DNA from: Hemileia vastatrix
Taxonomy: Eukaryota > Basidiomycota > Pucciniomycetes > Pucciniales > Zaghouaniaceae
DNA: 64,000 nucleotides
Assembly: GCA_030280995.1 (NCBI GenBank)
Contig: JASXTE010000011.1
Span: 3,068,001 to 3,132,000, forward strand
Reading direction: 5' to 3'
Shown here: piece by piece, positions 11,757 to 23,117 of the stretch
How positions within the stretch are numbered: position 1 is the stretch's first letter
How the letters are laid out: each line of letters opens with the position of its first letter
Notes under the pieces: model-generated
Told to the model about the DNA's origin: nothing
Databases searched by the model: none
The model's input: only the letters and a program-made list of their open reading frames with translations
Program-made: the position numbers and the translations under genes

Positions 11757-12235
11757 AATGCGTGAAGTCTTGAAAATATTCCAAACCTAGAGGAGCCTTT
11801 GTGGTTTGGTGATTATCATAAGAAGAATTCCAAACTGTTTCAATGATTCCATTTCATAATCCAAAATTAATTATGCGTCTATGATCCAGGAAATATCATC
11901 CATGTCCTTTAATTTTAGCAGGTGACAGAATAGGTTGTCCAGTGATAGGATTAATATATGAGAAAATTCCATAAGTAAAGTAAATGGAATCATTTGAGTT
12001 GGTGTGATTTTGGTTATGAAATCCAGAATGAGTGATTATAATCGCAACAATTTGGTATTCCAAGTCTCGTAGAAAGTTCATGATTTTTTTCAAAAGCTTT
12101 ATTGAAGAGTTTTTTAAGTCTAAGAGCAAGAAATGAATTAAATGAAGGGAATGTATTCCATTTTCCAAAATCTATATCTAATTCACCACAGAAAAATAGG
12201 GGGGTTATTGCTAGAAATACCCCTTTTTTGAACTC
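11757..12235 (-). pseudogene. Tet-like 2OG-Fe(II) oxygenase remnant
   Basis: The minus strand reads in two frames. The first (about 12235-12035) gives a stretch containing GELDIDFGKW, AFEKNHELSTRLGIPN and a final FWIS. The second, after a frameshift, gives HSGFHNQNHTNSND, YGIFSYINPITGQPILSPAK, then after a stop NGIIETVWNSSYDNHQTTKA. The order GFHN...H-x-D, Y(T)GIFSYI, GIIE.xW...HQTT is that of the Tet-like (TET/JBP-related) oxygenase domain of rust and other basidiomycete proteins, which oxidise methylated bases in DNA in characterised relatives. In the iron motif the Asp of H-x-D is Asn (HTN). Two TGA stops and a frameshift make it a pseudogene. Confidence 0.6.
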
Positions 12236-13948
12236 CTTTGAGCCACAAATCTATGCCTGAATTATGCGCACATCATCACCATGGAGGAAATTGTTTGTCC
12301 TTACATTTAGTCAGAGATTTGTCACAATTCGAGCTCAAGATGAACCTAAATTGATTACCGTTTGATCTCTCAAAATCCTAATTTGATCATGAGTTGAACT
12401 CCCTTTGAGCTCACTTTGATCTAACATAAGCTTTTTCATATCCAATATGTCAACGATTCACTTTCAAAAAAATTTGTAATGAATTTCACATGGAATATCA
12501 GAACCCAAACCAGTAATTTTGAGTAAATGGCTCCTCAACATGATTAATCTACAATAAAATACCATCAAAATTCAATCTAATTACTGAAAACTTTTGGTAA
12601 AATGACTAATAGATATTTAAATTGGAAAATAATTAACAATTTCTCAATTTCAAATTCAAAATATAAATTCTTGTTTCAAATGTGAATTTTGTAGATTCCT
12701 CACCTTACTATATTATGAGTAATATTTGAGGTATTGTACACCTTTGTAAATATGGTGTTGTGCTGCTAGAAATTATCTCTGTTTGAAGTCAACTTTATTT
12801 AAGCTTGATTCCAGAATGATACATATTTTATAACTATTTTGAGAAAAAAGTCACTAGTAATGAATTTAGCCTTTTATCTGTCCTTTATTAAACCTCACTT
12901 AATCCTACTTAAATCCAAATTGACCCACAAAAACCTTATTCAAGATATTTTTTAGCCCAGGATGATTCAAGATTGGAGCAAAATATTATTTTACATATTC
13001 AATATGCCTATTGATTAAATTTCTTCAGGTTTTCTTAAAATTAACATTAACATTAACTTTCACTGGAAATATTAAACACAAATCTTGAAAATATTGTATG
13101 TGAAATCAAAATAAATCTAATATAATATGCTTACAACAAATTTTTTTTTCTGGATTTGTTGAAACAAAAAATTGTTCATTTGTGAAAATAGAAAAAATAC
13201 TATCCATCCTGAATTTAGAATTTATTTTTAAAAATTTAATGACCCCTCACTTTCAAGTTTTTCATGTATTTCAAAAATATTATTTTGAATAATTTTGTGA
13301 ATAGTTCACCTGAGCAATAAACCTTGGGGATATCAAAAACCAAAACATCAGCAAATTGAAATGTTTTTTATTGATATGAATGGAAATAATTATTGAAAAA
13401 CACTATTAGAGCAAGTTTGATTTTGAACAATAGGCATAGTTTCTCATTTAAATTTCAATAAAAATAATTATTATTCTTACATAATTTGCAGTGGATACAT
13501 TTGAGCTCAAAAAGAATTAAAATTGACAAAATAAGACTTCTATAATTCATATTCAAAAATGAAATCACCCTTCATTATATACCTGTAAACTAGTTTAAAT
13601 TATATAATTTTAAAGTCAGTATATACTGATGTTATTTTTTCTTCTAAAAAAATTTATTATATAGATTAATAGTCATAAACAGTTGACATAGATGTTAATT
13701 TTATATAAGCAATCTTTAATGCATAAAATAATAAAACTATCTTTTATGTAAAAAGTAATGTAGAAAAAAAATATTATTATATTTTTGATGCACTATCAAT
13801 AAAATTAAAGATAGAGCATATCAAAAGTTTAAACTAAATTTAAATTTTGATATCATCATTTTATTTAATTTTACTTGAGTAGAAAACAGATTTTAAATCT
13901 CAATATAATTTTAAATCCCATTAGTTTGTAGATTTCAACATTTGAAAC
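12236..13948. other. non-coding part of duplicated block, copy 1
   Basis: AT-rich, no protein on either strand. The stretch to about 13572 is shared with copy 2. 13573-13948 is present only in copy 1. Confidence 0.6.
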
Positions 13949-13951
13949 TAT

Positions 13952-14212
13952 CACCACACAATATGGGGGGCGGACTTGCTAGCGAGTCCGCAACCTTGGA
14001 CCCAAACTCACCACAGATTGAACACACATTGAGCTATTGATAAAGGAACCATACAATCAGGGATGAACACCACTCAGCAGAACAGTTTTAGGTGGGTGTT
14101 CAAGTAGAGTTCAGTATGGATTCAGTCTGAGTTCAGTCTGAGTTCCATCTGAGTTCCATCTGAGTTCAGGTTGAGGACTTGCTAGCAAGTCCACCCCCTA
14201 TATTGTGTAGTG
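13952..14212. mobile_element. CACTA-ended MITE, copy 1
   Basis: 261 bp with inverted ends: CACCACACAATATGGGGGG on the left, and on the right (read inwards) CACTACACAATATAGGGGG. Flanked by the 3-bp duplication TAT (13949-13951, 14213-14215). Just inside each end is the palindrome GGACTTGCTAGCAAGTCC or a near copy. Before the right end lie five to six units close to TGAGTTCAGTC, like the subterminal repeats of CACTA transposons. No coding capacity. Confidence 0.85.
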
Positions 14213-14215
14213 TAT

Positions 14216-15957
14216 GAAATAAATATTTATGAAAGAATTTTACAATATTTGCCCTTCTAAAAACGCATAAATCCAACTTCAAATCTTCTAACCTTCATAA
14301 GTAACCACAATGCATTCTGAAAATACTCTATATTTAAATAATTAAAGGTAAATAAAATTATGTTTTTATTTTTTATTTCAATTTTTGATAAATAATATAT
14401 ATATATATAATTGCTTAAAAAGTCTAAGAGGGAACTTAATAGTGGTTTTGTAATTAGATATATAGATTCAACTTTCAAAAAATTGGTTTGGAATAAATTA
14501 AAAAGACAAAAAGGATATATATTGATGAAAGAATACTGATTTAGGTTCTCTTAAAATTTTATTAACCATTTTTATGGAATATCAATCCATGGTTAATATT
14601 CTTTATAATATTATCATAGAATTTTTTCCTTTTTTAATATAATGTTTTTCTATTGTGTGGTATGTAGTTTAAGATAATTTTAAAAGATTTATTGAAGATA
14701 TATATACCAGACACAGTATAATCTGTAGATTTATAACTATAACTTACTTTTCTGATGTTTTAAATCATTGATAAGTAGCATACGCATTACACAAGTAAAT
14801 AATTATAGTCCCTGGAAATAAGTCCTTGTGAATTTCAAATTTTTTTTTATTCTTAAAATCATTATTTAAATAAACTGAAAATTTTTTCAATCATTGGCTG
14901 AAAGAAGGATTTTCAAAATCTTTTTTTGTATTTATAAAAGTTTCAGTTTTTTTTCATTTATCAAATATAATGAAAATTTGAAAATTTTAACTTCAAACTA
15001 GTGATCATAGCAAAGTAATACTGGAACAATCAGATAAAAAGGGTGGAATAAAGTCATAGCACAACAGGAAATAATACAAAATTGTTGATTTTTGGCTCAC
15101 AAAATTCAACATATTTTTGACATATTTTTCCACCTTTAGATAATGTTTAGTGGATTTTAAAATTATTATAACAAACAAGATTAACAATGTTTTTGATTTT
15201 TTTAACAAATATAAATATTGTTGGATCATTTTTTTAAAAAATATGACTTGTTTTTATGCTTTGTCTACAATATTTAGTAGTTTTTTTTTGCAGAAACCAA
15301 TTGTTTTGATATTCTATTTTTGAATTTTTTAAGATAGTTCATTTCATTAAAGTTTTGTATCAATTTTTCATTAAAACATCTTTTTTTGAATCTAAAGATT
15401 TGGTTTTGAAAAAATATATTTTTTTATGTCAATTGACTCATTCTTTTTGGATTGATTAATTATGTTAAAATTGGGATCGCTTATTTCTAGTGAGTGTACA
15501 TCATAGTTGGTTTTCAAATCAAAGATTAATAAATGTTGAAATTTTTTAAAATTCTAAATATCTTTTAAACCTTTTTTATTTTAATAATTTTTAATGTTAT
15601 GTAATCATTCTATGAGTAGAACACAATTAAAATCAGATAATAGTACATTGCTGTCAATTTATAATACTAAAACTCTATTCTACTTGAAGCCATGTAAACT
15701 AATGCTTAGTATCACATATAAGAAACTCAAAATTTTCAAAATTCATCTTTCCAACTTTTTAAACATGATAAACATTAAAATATATTTTTAGAATAATTTT
15801 CTAATTGGTTTCAAATACAAGAAAACAATGACCTAAATTTATTTTAATACTTAAACCATTCTGAAGAGTGAATTTCACAATCCTCTAAGTAACATATGGT
15901 TACCATTTATACACATATGCATGATTTCTCCTTTTGTTTAATTTTAGTTGAATCTAA
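14216..15957. other. non-coding part of duplicated block, copy 1
   Basis: AT-rich, no gene. From about 14257 it is shared with copy 2 (about 51370-53057). Confidence 0.6.
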
Positions 15958-16218
15958 CACCACACAATATGGGGGGCGGACTTGCTAGCAAGTCCGCAAC
16001 CTTGGACCCAAACTCACCATAGATTGAACACACATTGAGCTATTGATAAAGGAACCATACAATCAGGGATGAACACCACTCAGCAGAACAGTTTTAGGTG
16101 GGTGTTCAAGTAGAGTTCAGTATGGGTTCAGTCTGAGTTCAGTCTGAGTTCCATCTGAGTTCCATCTGAGTTCAGGTTGAGGACTTGCTAGCAAGTCCAC
16201 CCCCTATATTGCGTAGTG
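15958..16218. mobile_element. CACTA-ended MITE, copy 2
   Basis: 261 bp, nearly identical to copy 1, with TSD TAA (15955-15957, 16219-16221). The corresponding place in the second copy of the duplicated block (about 53057) reads AATCTAAAAAGG, the uninterrupted site with a single TAA. This confirms both ends and the 3-bp duplication. Confidence 0.92.
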
Positions 16219-16383
16219 TAAAAAGGAAAATCTCATGTTGAATATCAGCTATATATAAACTGCTTATATTAAAAGCTAATATTTCATATGAGAAAATTGT
16301 TATTGAGTTTGGAAACATTAATAAGTGTTGGGAATTATATTTGAGCCATTTATTCAAGTAAATAAAAAATGATGACCTTCTAA

Positions 16384-16388
<5 letters not shown>

Positions 16389-16421
<33 letters not shown>
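16389..16421. repeat. AT dinucleotide repeat
   Basis: About 15 AT units, matching a longer run (about 21 units) at 53229-53271 in copy 2 of the block. Confidence 0.9.
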
Positions 16422-16424
<3 letters not shown>

Positions 16425-16445
16425 AAAATTAATTATATAGTAGCA

Positions 16446-18649
16446 TTTAACCATGGTTTTAAACTAATGTCATATAAAAAAAGGGATTGAATTAAAAATT
16501 ACAGTAAAGAAAATAAAAATAAGTTAAGTTAATATTCTTGTTTATATTTTCATATTTTTGAAAAGGCTTATTAAGGGAGAAAATTATTTTATTTTAGAGT
16601 ACAAGAATTTCTAGATAAAAATCTTCACAATATATTTTGACCCTCTCAAAAAGAAAACTCTAAAAATTTTGCTATCACAATTTATATACTTGTTAAGTAA
16701 TAGAAAATGGTGTAGTGTCTTTGAAAATGAAGCTTTAGAAAATTAAATAAACTTTTTAACTTTATAATATGATTTTTTAAACAATAAATCATGTATTCCA
16801 AAAAAATTATATATCTTACAATCAAGATAGCAGTATTAATTAAGCAACTCTAACAACTTTTAAAGAAAACAAGAAAAAAATAACAAGTAAAATGCTTAAG
16901 TTATTTTTAGAATTTAAGGAAACTTTATAGCTCTTCCTGTAAACTAGCCTTAAAGCAGGTTTAGATTTAACATGTGTAAATTCATACATAGTATCCTTGA
17001 ATCATGAGAACAGAATAAAATTTATGTAGTTTTATTTTATTAATTTAGAATAGTATTTTTATTTTTGGCTTTTTCATTAGTATAACTATATATTTTTTAA
17101 CTTTTTTTGTTTTTTAGAACATAAGTTCAAAGCTGCCCATCACTACTTCAAGTTGAAGCTCCATATGATATAATAAATAAATGATATATTATAATGATTT
17201 TTTCTAGAGACTTTTCAAAAATGGTGATTAAGAATACTAATTATAATTTTTTTAAATTTTTATTATTGTTCTATCTCTTGAAAAAAGATGGCCATATCTC
17301 AATTTAAATAGTTTTTCTTCAGAAAAATTTATTCATGATCTAAATAAAATGCATCACTATTAACTAGATGTTATTATAAAATTTTACCAATTTTTTTATC
17401 TGAACATAGTTAAAAGTATGTATAAATTAAAGTGTTTTCACACAGTCTTTCTATTATTCCACCATTAATTTCACATTTAGATTTCATTATAATTGTAAAA
17501 TAAGGTTTTAAATAATTTTAATAATACCTTAATATTTAATAATTTAGTTACATAGTAGATTTTTTATACTTTTTTTTATATGAGCCTTATTATATAAACA
17601 CCACTTTTAGATTTTATCCATTTTGAAGTCTGATAATTTAAATTTTCGTTTAAATACCCAAATTATATAAACACCACTTTTAGATTTTATCCATTTTGAA
17701 GTCTGATAATTTAAATTTTCATTTAAATACCCAAATTATATCAAAAAAAATTCAAAATTATATTTTTTTAAAGTACTCTTTTTGATAAACATATCATTTC
17801 TTATAGGTTATTTTTAAACTATTTATTTTAAATAATTACCCACTCATTTATGGTCTTTTATTGTTGTTAATTACATCCAGACAGAATAGGGATACTCTCA
17901 TATTATATTGGAGTTTTAAGTTAAAAACTAAATACTAGTGGCTTGTATTAAATATGAAGTTGTAATAACTAAGTTGAACAATAATTAATGATTAAATGGC
18001 ATTGTATATTACAAATTTTATTGAGTGTATATAAAAATAACACTCAAGAAATATATATAAGATATACATATAAACATTGAATATCAAAAATGAAGTACAT
18101 ATCAACTTGGTCTTTTTTTATGATTTTCAAATGTACTTAAATTGACATTAATATTGCAAATTCAAATTTTATATCAAATATAACAATATTATTATTTCAA
18201 TTTTAATTATTTTACAAAAAATTTGAGTTACAAAGTAATTTAATTCAGTATTTAATGAATGTTTTTGAAAAATGTTTACAAAAATAGTAATAACCCCTCA
18301 TAAAAAATATAATTTTTTTTACTTACAATTTGCACAGTATTTCTAGCCTTAATATATTGTTATTCCTCAAACAAAAATATTTTTTAAATAAATTTAAAAT
18401 TTTTTTCATTATTTAATTACAAAATGTCAAATTTAAAATTTATTTTACCTTACTAAAAAATTTAGTTGAAAATTTAACTTTGGATTTCCAAAAAATTAAT
18501 TTAAAAGTCAAAATTTAAAAAACAAAATTTTAAATATAATTATGAGAAAGGGGTAAATAAAATTTATAATATTCAATAAAAAAAATTTCATATATTTTAT
18601 GGTGTTTGAATTTTTAATTTAATGTATTAAAAAATTATTATTAAATAAC
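16446..18649. other. no gene seen
   Basis: Very AT-rich, with no protein or RNA gene recognised on either strand. It holds one tandem duplication at 17590-17737. Confidence 0.6.
17590..17737. repeat. tandem duplication, 73-bp unit
   Basis: Two copies of a 73-bp unit beginning TTATATAAACACCAC, with one visible difference (TTTTCG against TTTTCA). Confidence 0.9.
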
Positions 18650-18949
18650 TAAGCCAAGTGAAATTGGCTTGGGTTTTTGGTATCACTAGCATTTATTTTT
18701 TTTCTTATACTCACGTTTTAATTTTTTTTTGTTTTGTTTTCTACCTTTCTCATTTTTTTATGATTTTTAATGTTTTTAAGACGGAAGTTGCTTTCAAACA
18801 ACTTTGGTCTAACTTGTCTCTCACTTCCCCACCAGATTGCACCTGGTGGGGAAAATTGCTTTCATTTTAGAAACCAAAGTCCCTTTCAGGGACTTTGGTT
18901 TCTCTGTGTGCATTGCACAGTCAGAAAAAAACTGGCTGTGAAATGCACT
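18650..18949. mobile_element. foldback hairpin element, left part
   Basis: Contains consecutive stem-loops. At about 18652-18671 AAGCCAA pairs with TTGGCTT. Near 18784 AAGTTG pairs with CAACTT. At about 18828-18852 CCCCACCAG pairs with CTGGTGGGG. At about 18870-18900 a 13-bp stem starts AAACCAAAGTCCC. At about 18915-18940 CACAGTCAG pairs with CTGGCTGTG. The element is cut by the Ty3 element at the duplicated GCACT and resumes at 28551. The left end (GAAATTGGCTTGGGT) is repeated inverted near the right end. Confidence 0.65.
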
Positions 18950-19758
18950 TGTCACGCGCCACGTGACACTCAAGTCAAAAGCAGCTCATTAAATCAATAA
19001 TACAGAGGTCTAAATCCATACTCGAAGCTCAGAAAGCAATTCTACATAGCAACTGCGACTTTCCTTTGTGTACTCACTATTTAACTGCGCTAGTCTAAAC
19101 TCTAAATCAAATTAGTCAATCTCTCAATAGTGTGTGTTAGTCTTTTCCTCAATAAGCGACGCACAGTGCGATATTCAATGTGATAGTCTGCTAAAAGGTT
19201 TATTAAGTATCTGTGGATTATTAAAAGGGTAGTGATCATGGATGGAATGGTTAGTGGAGGATTAAAGGGTTGACAGATGTTAGTGAGGAGGGTCCAGGTG
19301 TAACGGGTGTATTTTTTAATGGTCTGTGGTGTGCCGAATAGTGGATGGGTATGAGGTCAATGCGAGGAGGAGTAAAGGATATAAAAGGGGTTGGGTTTTG
19401 GTTTGACATTCTTGAGAATTTAATTATAAAAAACGTATATATAGTTTATAGTGGTAAAGCTTCAGGTTAAATCCTTACTATTTTATCTTTCCTTATTTCC
19501 TCAGTAATCATTTCTAAATCTTAAATTTTTGATTATCGAATTTCCAACTCCTTGTGAGATCTTAAGTATCTTAATATTACCTTTAAATTATATTAGAATT
19601 CTTCTTGAACATATCTCAAAGCAGTAGCTCTTCCTTTGAGTCATCTTTGAATCACTTCCTCGAACATTTCTTCTGTGCTTCGAAGAAGTTTATAAACTCC
19701 TCCCTCCATCTAACTTCCAGAAACACCCTTGACCTTGTGCGTAGGTTGTCTGGTGACA
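18950..19758 (+). repeat. 5' LTR of Ty3 element 1
   Basis: Starts TGTCACGCGCCACGTG and ends GGTGACA, so the termini TGTCAC and GTGACA are inverted repeats. A TATA-like GGATATAAAAGGGG lies at about 19377. Matches 27754-28550 and, inverted, the solo LTR at 42379-43149. Confidence 0.92.
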
Positions 19759-19789
19759 GTATAATTTAATTCTCTGTAGTTCTCATTCT

Positions 19790-21019
19790 TTGCACTACTA
19801 CATCCTTTCAGGTTTTTTTAAAATTCATAAAACTGCACCTGTTCAACACACTCCTCCTACAGGCGCTACTACTAGAGCTCGCGCCAGAGGCAGGCCAACA
19901 GCCACACGGCCTGTTTCCCGCACGCACTCCTTGAAACCTCTCAACCTTAGGAAACGGAAACATTCCGTCCAATCTGTAGAAGACATCCCCCAGGATTTTG
20001 ATGATTCTAGCGAGGAAGAAGAAGTAGAGGATACGATGCATGAGGCACCATCCGCCCCTGCTACTCACCCTTCTCGTCAACCTTCAGAACCTGGACCATC
20101 TAATTTGCTGGAGGACTTCATGAGACTTTTCATTAAAACCCTTTCCAATCCAAAATCTTTGGAGGGATCTAAATTCAAAACTCCTTCCATGAAATCTCCT
20201 GATAAATTTGACGGAGAACATCCAGACAGATTGCGGCCCTTCTTGCAAACCTGCAAGCTCCTGTTCCATAATGACCCTCAAACCTTCAATAACAACCAAT
20301 CAAAGGTTGTTTACGCTTCTTCATTTCTAGCCGGAAAAGCAGAAAGATGGTTCGAACCTTATCTTCTCATTCTCTCTTTGACAGAAACCCACTTACTTAT
20401 TGATAACTGGGAAGAGTTTGAAGACAAACTCTTCATGTTGTTCGGTGACCCTAATGAAACTGACAACGCAGAAATTGAACTTGATTTTCTTTTCATGAGT
20501 GATAATGGTAAAGCCTCTGAATATATTTCAAACTTCAGAGCACTCCAAACTCGAGTAGGTTGGAATGATGCTGCCCTAAAGTATCATTTCCAAAAAGGAC
20601 TTCCTTTGAGGATTTTGGATCAATTAAATCTTCATGGTCAGAAGATGACTACCTTGACAGATTTAATGGATTGAACCCTCAAACTCGACGGCGTTTACCA
20701 AAGACGACTACAACATTGTTGATATGCCAACAAATCTCAAGGTTTAAATTTTAAATTGGGACCTTCTTCACACCCACGGCCAACTCAATCCTCCTCGACT
20801 CAATCCAAATCAAATAAGGGAAAGGACAAACCTCAACCAAAAAGCTCGACCCCAGGAGATATCAGCAAAATACTGGATCCTAAAGGGGAACTTAAAGAAG
20901 CTGAGAGGAAGAGAAGAGTGAATAATGGGTTATGTATGTATTGTGGGGGTAAGCAGAAGCTGGAAGATTGTGTAAAGTTGAAGGAAAGAGAAGGTACTAG
21001 TTTGAAGTCAAAAAACTAG
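19790..21019 (+). pseudogene. Ty3 gag, broken
   Basis: The first frame (19790-20674) has an Arg-rich N-terminal part with ARARGRPTATRPVSRTHS, an acidic stretch near 19990-20040, then a retrotransposon gag domain with FLQTCKLLFHND, AERWFEPYL and DNWEEFEDKLFMLFGD. A TGA ends it. The frame recurs at 20756-21019 with Ser/Lys-rich sequence and a nucleic-acid-binding knuckle CMYCGGKQKLEDC, in which the usual His is Gln. The true start is uncertain because the first Met codons lie in an unrelated-looking leader. Confidence 0.8.
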
Positions 21020-21109
21020 TAGATAGTTTACTTGTGTGCAAAGCAAACCATCTTATCTCTCCCAGTGCACAGAATCTCCATGTCTTAAGGACTGGAGTTG
21101 CCTTAAATC

Positions 21110-23117
21110 ACTTAAGATTCATTCTTTTTAAGGAGGATATCCCCTTCAGTTGTCTTATAGACTCTGGAGCTTCAATTTTTTTTTAGTTTATCTTTTTCCA
21201 AGAATTTACAACTGACATTTACAGATATTGATTGAACTCCATTTTACTTGGTCAAATCAGAGGAACCCAAATTATGGGTAAGTAAGAAAGTTTTATGGGT
21301 TTTCAACTTTTCAAACTTTCCCCCCTTTGAGTGGGAATTATCAGTCTTGGACGCCCCAAGGATGGACGATACCATTCTTGGCCCTGACTTTTTAACGCAT
21401 CGGAATCCTGAAATTGATTGGACATGGGGATTGATCACCCCACGTACTAAGTATATTTCTGATTCTTCAATGCAGGTCAATAGGGAGTTAAACAACCTGC
21501 CTGACAATGTCCTGCTAGAAGACAAATCTCTTCCAGATGACTTGAAAGCATCTGATCTTTCTCTGAATGAGAAATTGGTTAACCCTTCTAGCTTTATGAC
21601 TTCACTCGAAGAGGATTTAAAATGCCTCAAAGTAGTCAAATTATGCTCTCTCAATACAGGTCTTACCTTGACAGATCCTCTGAAGATGATGAGGACAACC
21701 AAAACAATGTTGAAGCCATTAAATCAACTCTACCAGAAATCTATCATGATTTCCTCAATGTTTTCTCAATCCGCAAGGCCGATAAGTTACCACCTCATTG
21801 ACCCTACGACAATCAAATAAGTTTAATAGGTCTAGTACCTCTGGCAGGTCCTGTCTATTTGTTGTCTAAGGACAAATCTCAAGTTCTTTGAGACTACATT
21901 TCAGAGAATGTAGCCAAAGGTTTCATCAGAGCCAGTAAATCTCCAACTGGCTCCCCTGTTCTTTTTGTAAAGAAAAAGGATGGTAGCCTTAGGTTGTGTG
22001 TTGACTATAGAAAGCTCAACACAGTCACTAAGAAGAATGCATAACCTGTTCCTCCTATGTCATTGATTCTTACCCTTTTCAATGTTGCTAATTTCTTTTC
22101 TAAAATTAATCTTAGAGGAGCTTATAATCTTATTCGCATTGCGGAAGGTCATGAACCACTGACTGCAATGCGCACTAGATTTGGTATTTTTGAATATTTA
22201 TTATGCCTTTTGGATTGTGTAATGCACCATTGACTTTTCAAACTTTTGTCAATGACATCTTTCAAGATGTTGTCTAACAAGTTGTTGTCGTCTATTTAGA
22301 TGATATTTTACTTTTCTCGAAGACACTAAATGAACATATTCATCATGTTTGACAGGTTCTAAATCAACTTCAAGATCACAGTCTCTACGCCAAGCACAAT
22401 AAATGTGAATTCCATCTAAAATCAAATGATTTTTTGGGTTTTAATTTATCCACTGATGGTTTAGACATGGACAACAAAAAGGTCCAAAAAGTCCTGGAAT
22501 GGCCTGAGCACAAAACTGTTAAATCCTTACAAGAATTTTTGGGTTTTGCAAACTTCTATATAAGATTTATTAAAGATTACTCTAAAACTATTTCCAGTCT
22601 TACTTCTCTTCTTAGAAAAGATATTCCTTTTGTTTTTACTTCTACAGCACAAAAGGAATTCGAGGCATTGATGACTGTGTTCACCACAGCTCCAATTCTT
22701 CGACACTTTGATCCTTCTGCTTTGACAATGATCGAGACAGATGCAAGCAATTATGCTATCACAGGGGTCATTTCTCAATAAAACCCTGAAACAAAATTGT
22801 TTCATCCTGTTGCTTTTGAGTCATGCAAACTCATTGCAGCAGAATTAAATTATGAAATTCATGACAAAGAGCTTTTAGCTATTATTCATTGTCTTAAAAA
22901 ATTGCGCTCTTTTCTTCTCAGCTTAGATAGTCCTTTTAAAATTCTAATATACCATAATGCTTTGAAATAATTTATATCTTCTAAAGTGTTAACCAGCATT
23001 CAAGCCAGGCGGGCTGAATTTCTGTCTGAATTTCCTTTTTCCATTTCCTATCGCCCAGGTAGGAAATGCATTGTCCCAGATATCTTGTCACGTGGGGAAG
23101 ACATTTACCCACAGCGG
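21110..23117 (+). pseudogene. Ty3 protease, reverse transcriptase, RNase H, broken
   Basis: The protease motif is near 21165 (CLIDSGAS), followed by a stop. Near 21365 APRMDDTILGPDFL fits the protease C-terminal part. Reverse transcriptase starts about 21890 ([17 protein letters not shown]), contains MPFGLCNAP at about 22203 and the active site VYLDDILLFSK at about 22290. RNase H is at 22640-23080, with the motifs ETDASNYAI and HDKELLAI. Stops occur at about 22040, 22275, 22350, 22780 and 22967, and there is at least one frame change. The frame runs to GEDIYPQR, where a foreign insertion begins. Confidence 0.88.

Larger units (their letters stand above)
11755..16445. repeat. large duplicated block, copy 1
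   Basis: Matches 49540-53312 in the same orientation with only a few percent difference. It starts at AATGCGTGAAGTC and continues at least to CCATGGTTTT at about 16455, where copy 2 is cut by a Ty3 element. Copy 1 has two extra segments: about 13573-14256, which includes MITE 1, and 15958-16221, which is MITE 2 plus its target duplication. Apart from a Tet-like pseudogene at its left end, the block shows no protein. Confidence 0.85.

Noticed and set aside
12183..12215. CACCACAG...GGGGGG...TTGCTAG, similar in layout to the MITE left end, also at 49973 and partly at 11732
   Set aside because: At 12183 and 49973 it is coding sequence of the Tet-like remnant on the other strand. No matching second end or target duplication was found.
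20084..20299. Minus-strand frames overlapping gag and the protease region (20084-20299, 21244-21702)
   Set aside because: They are the complements of clearly coding Ty3 sequence on the plus strand and show no motif of their own.
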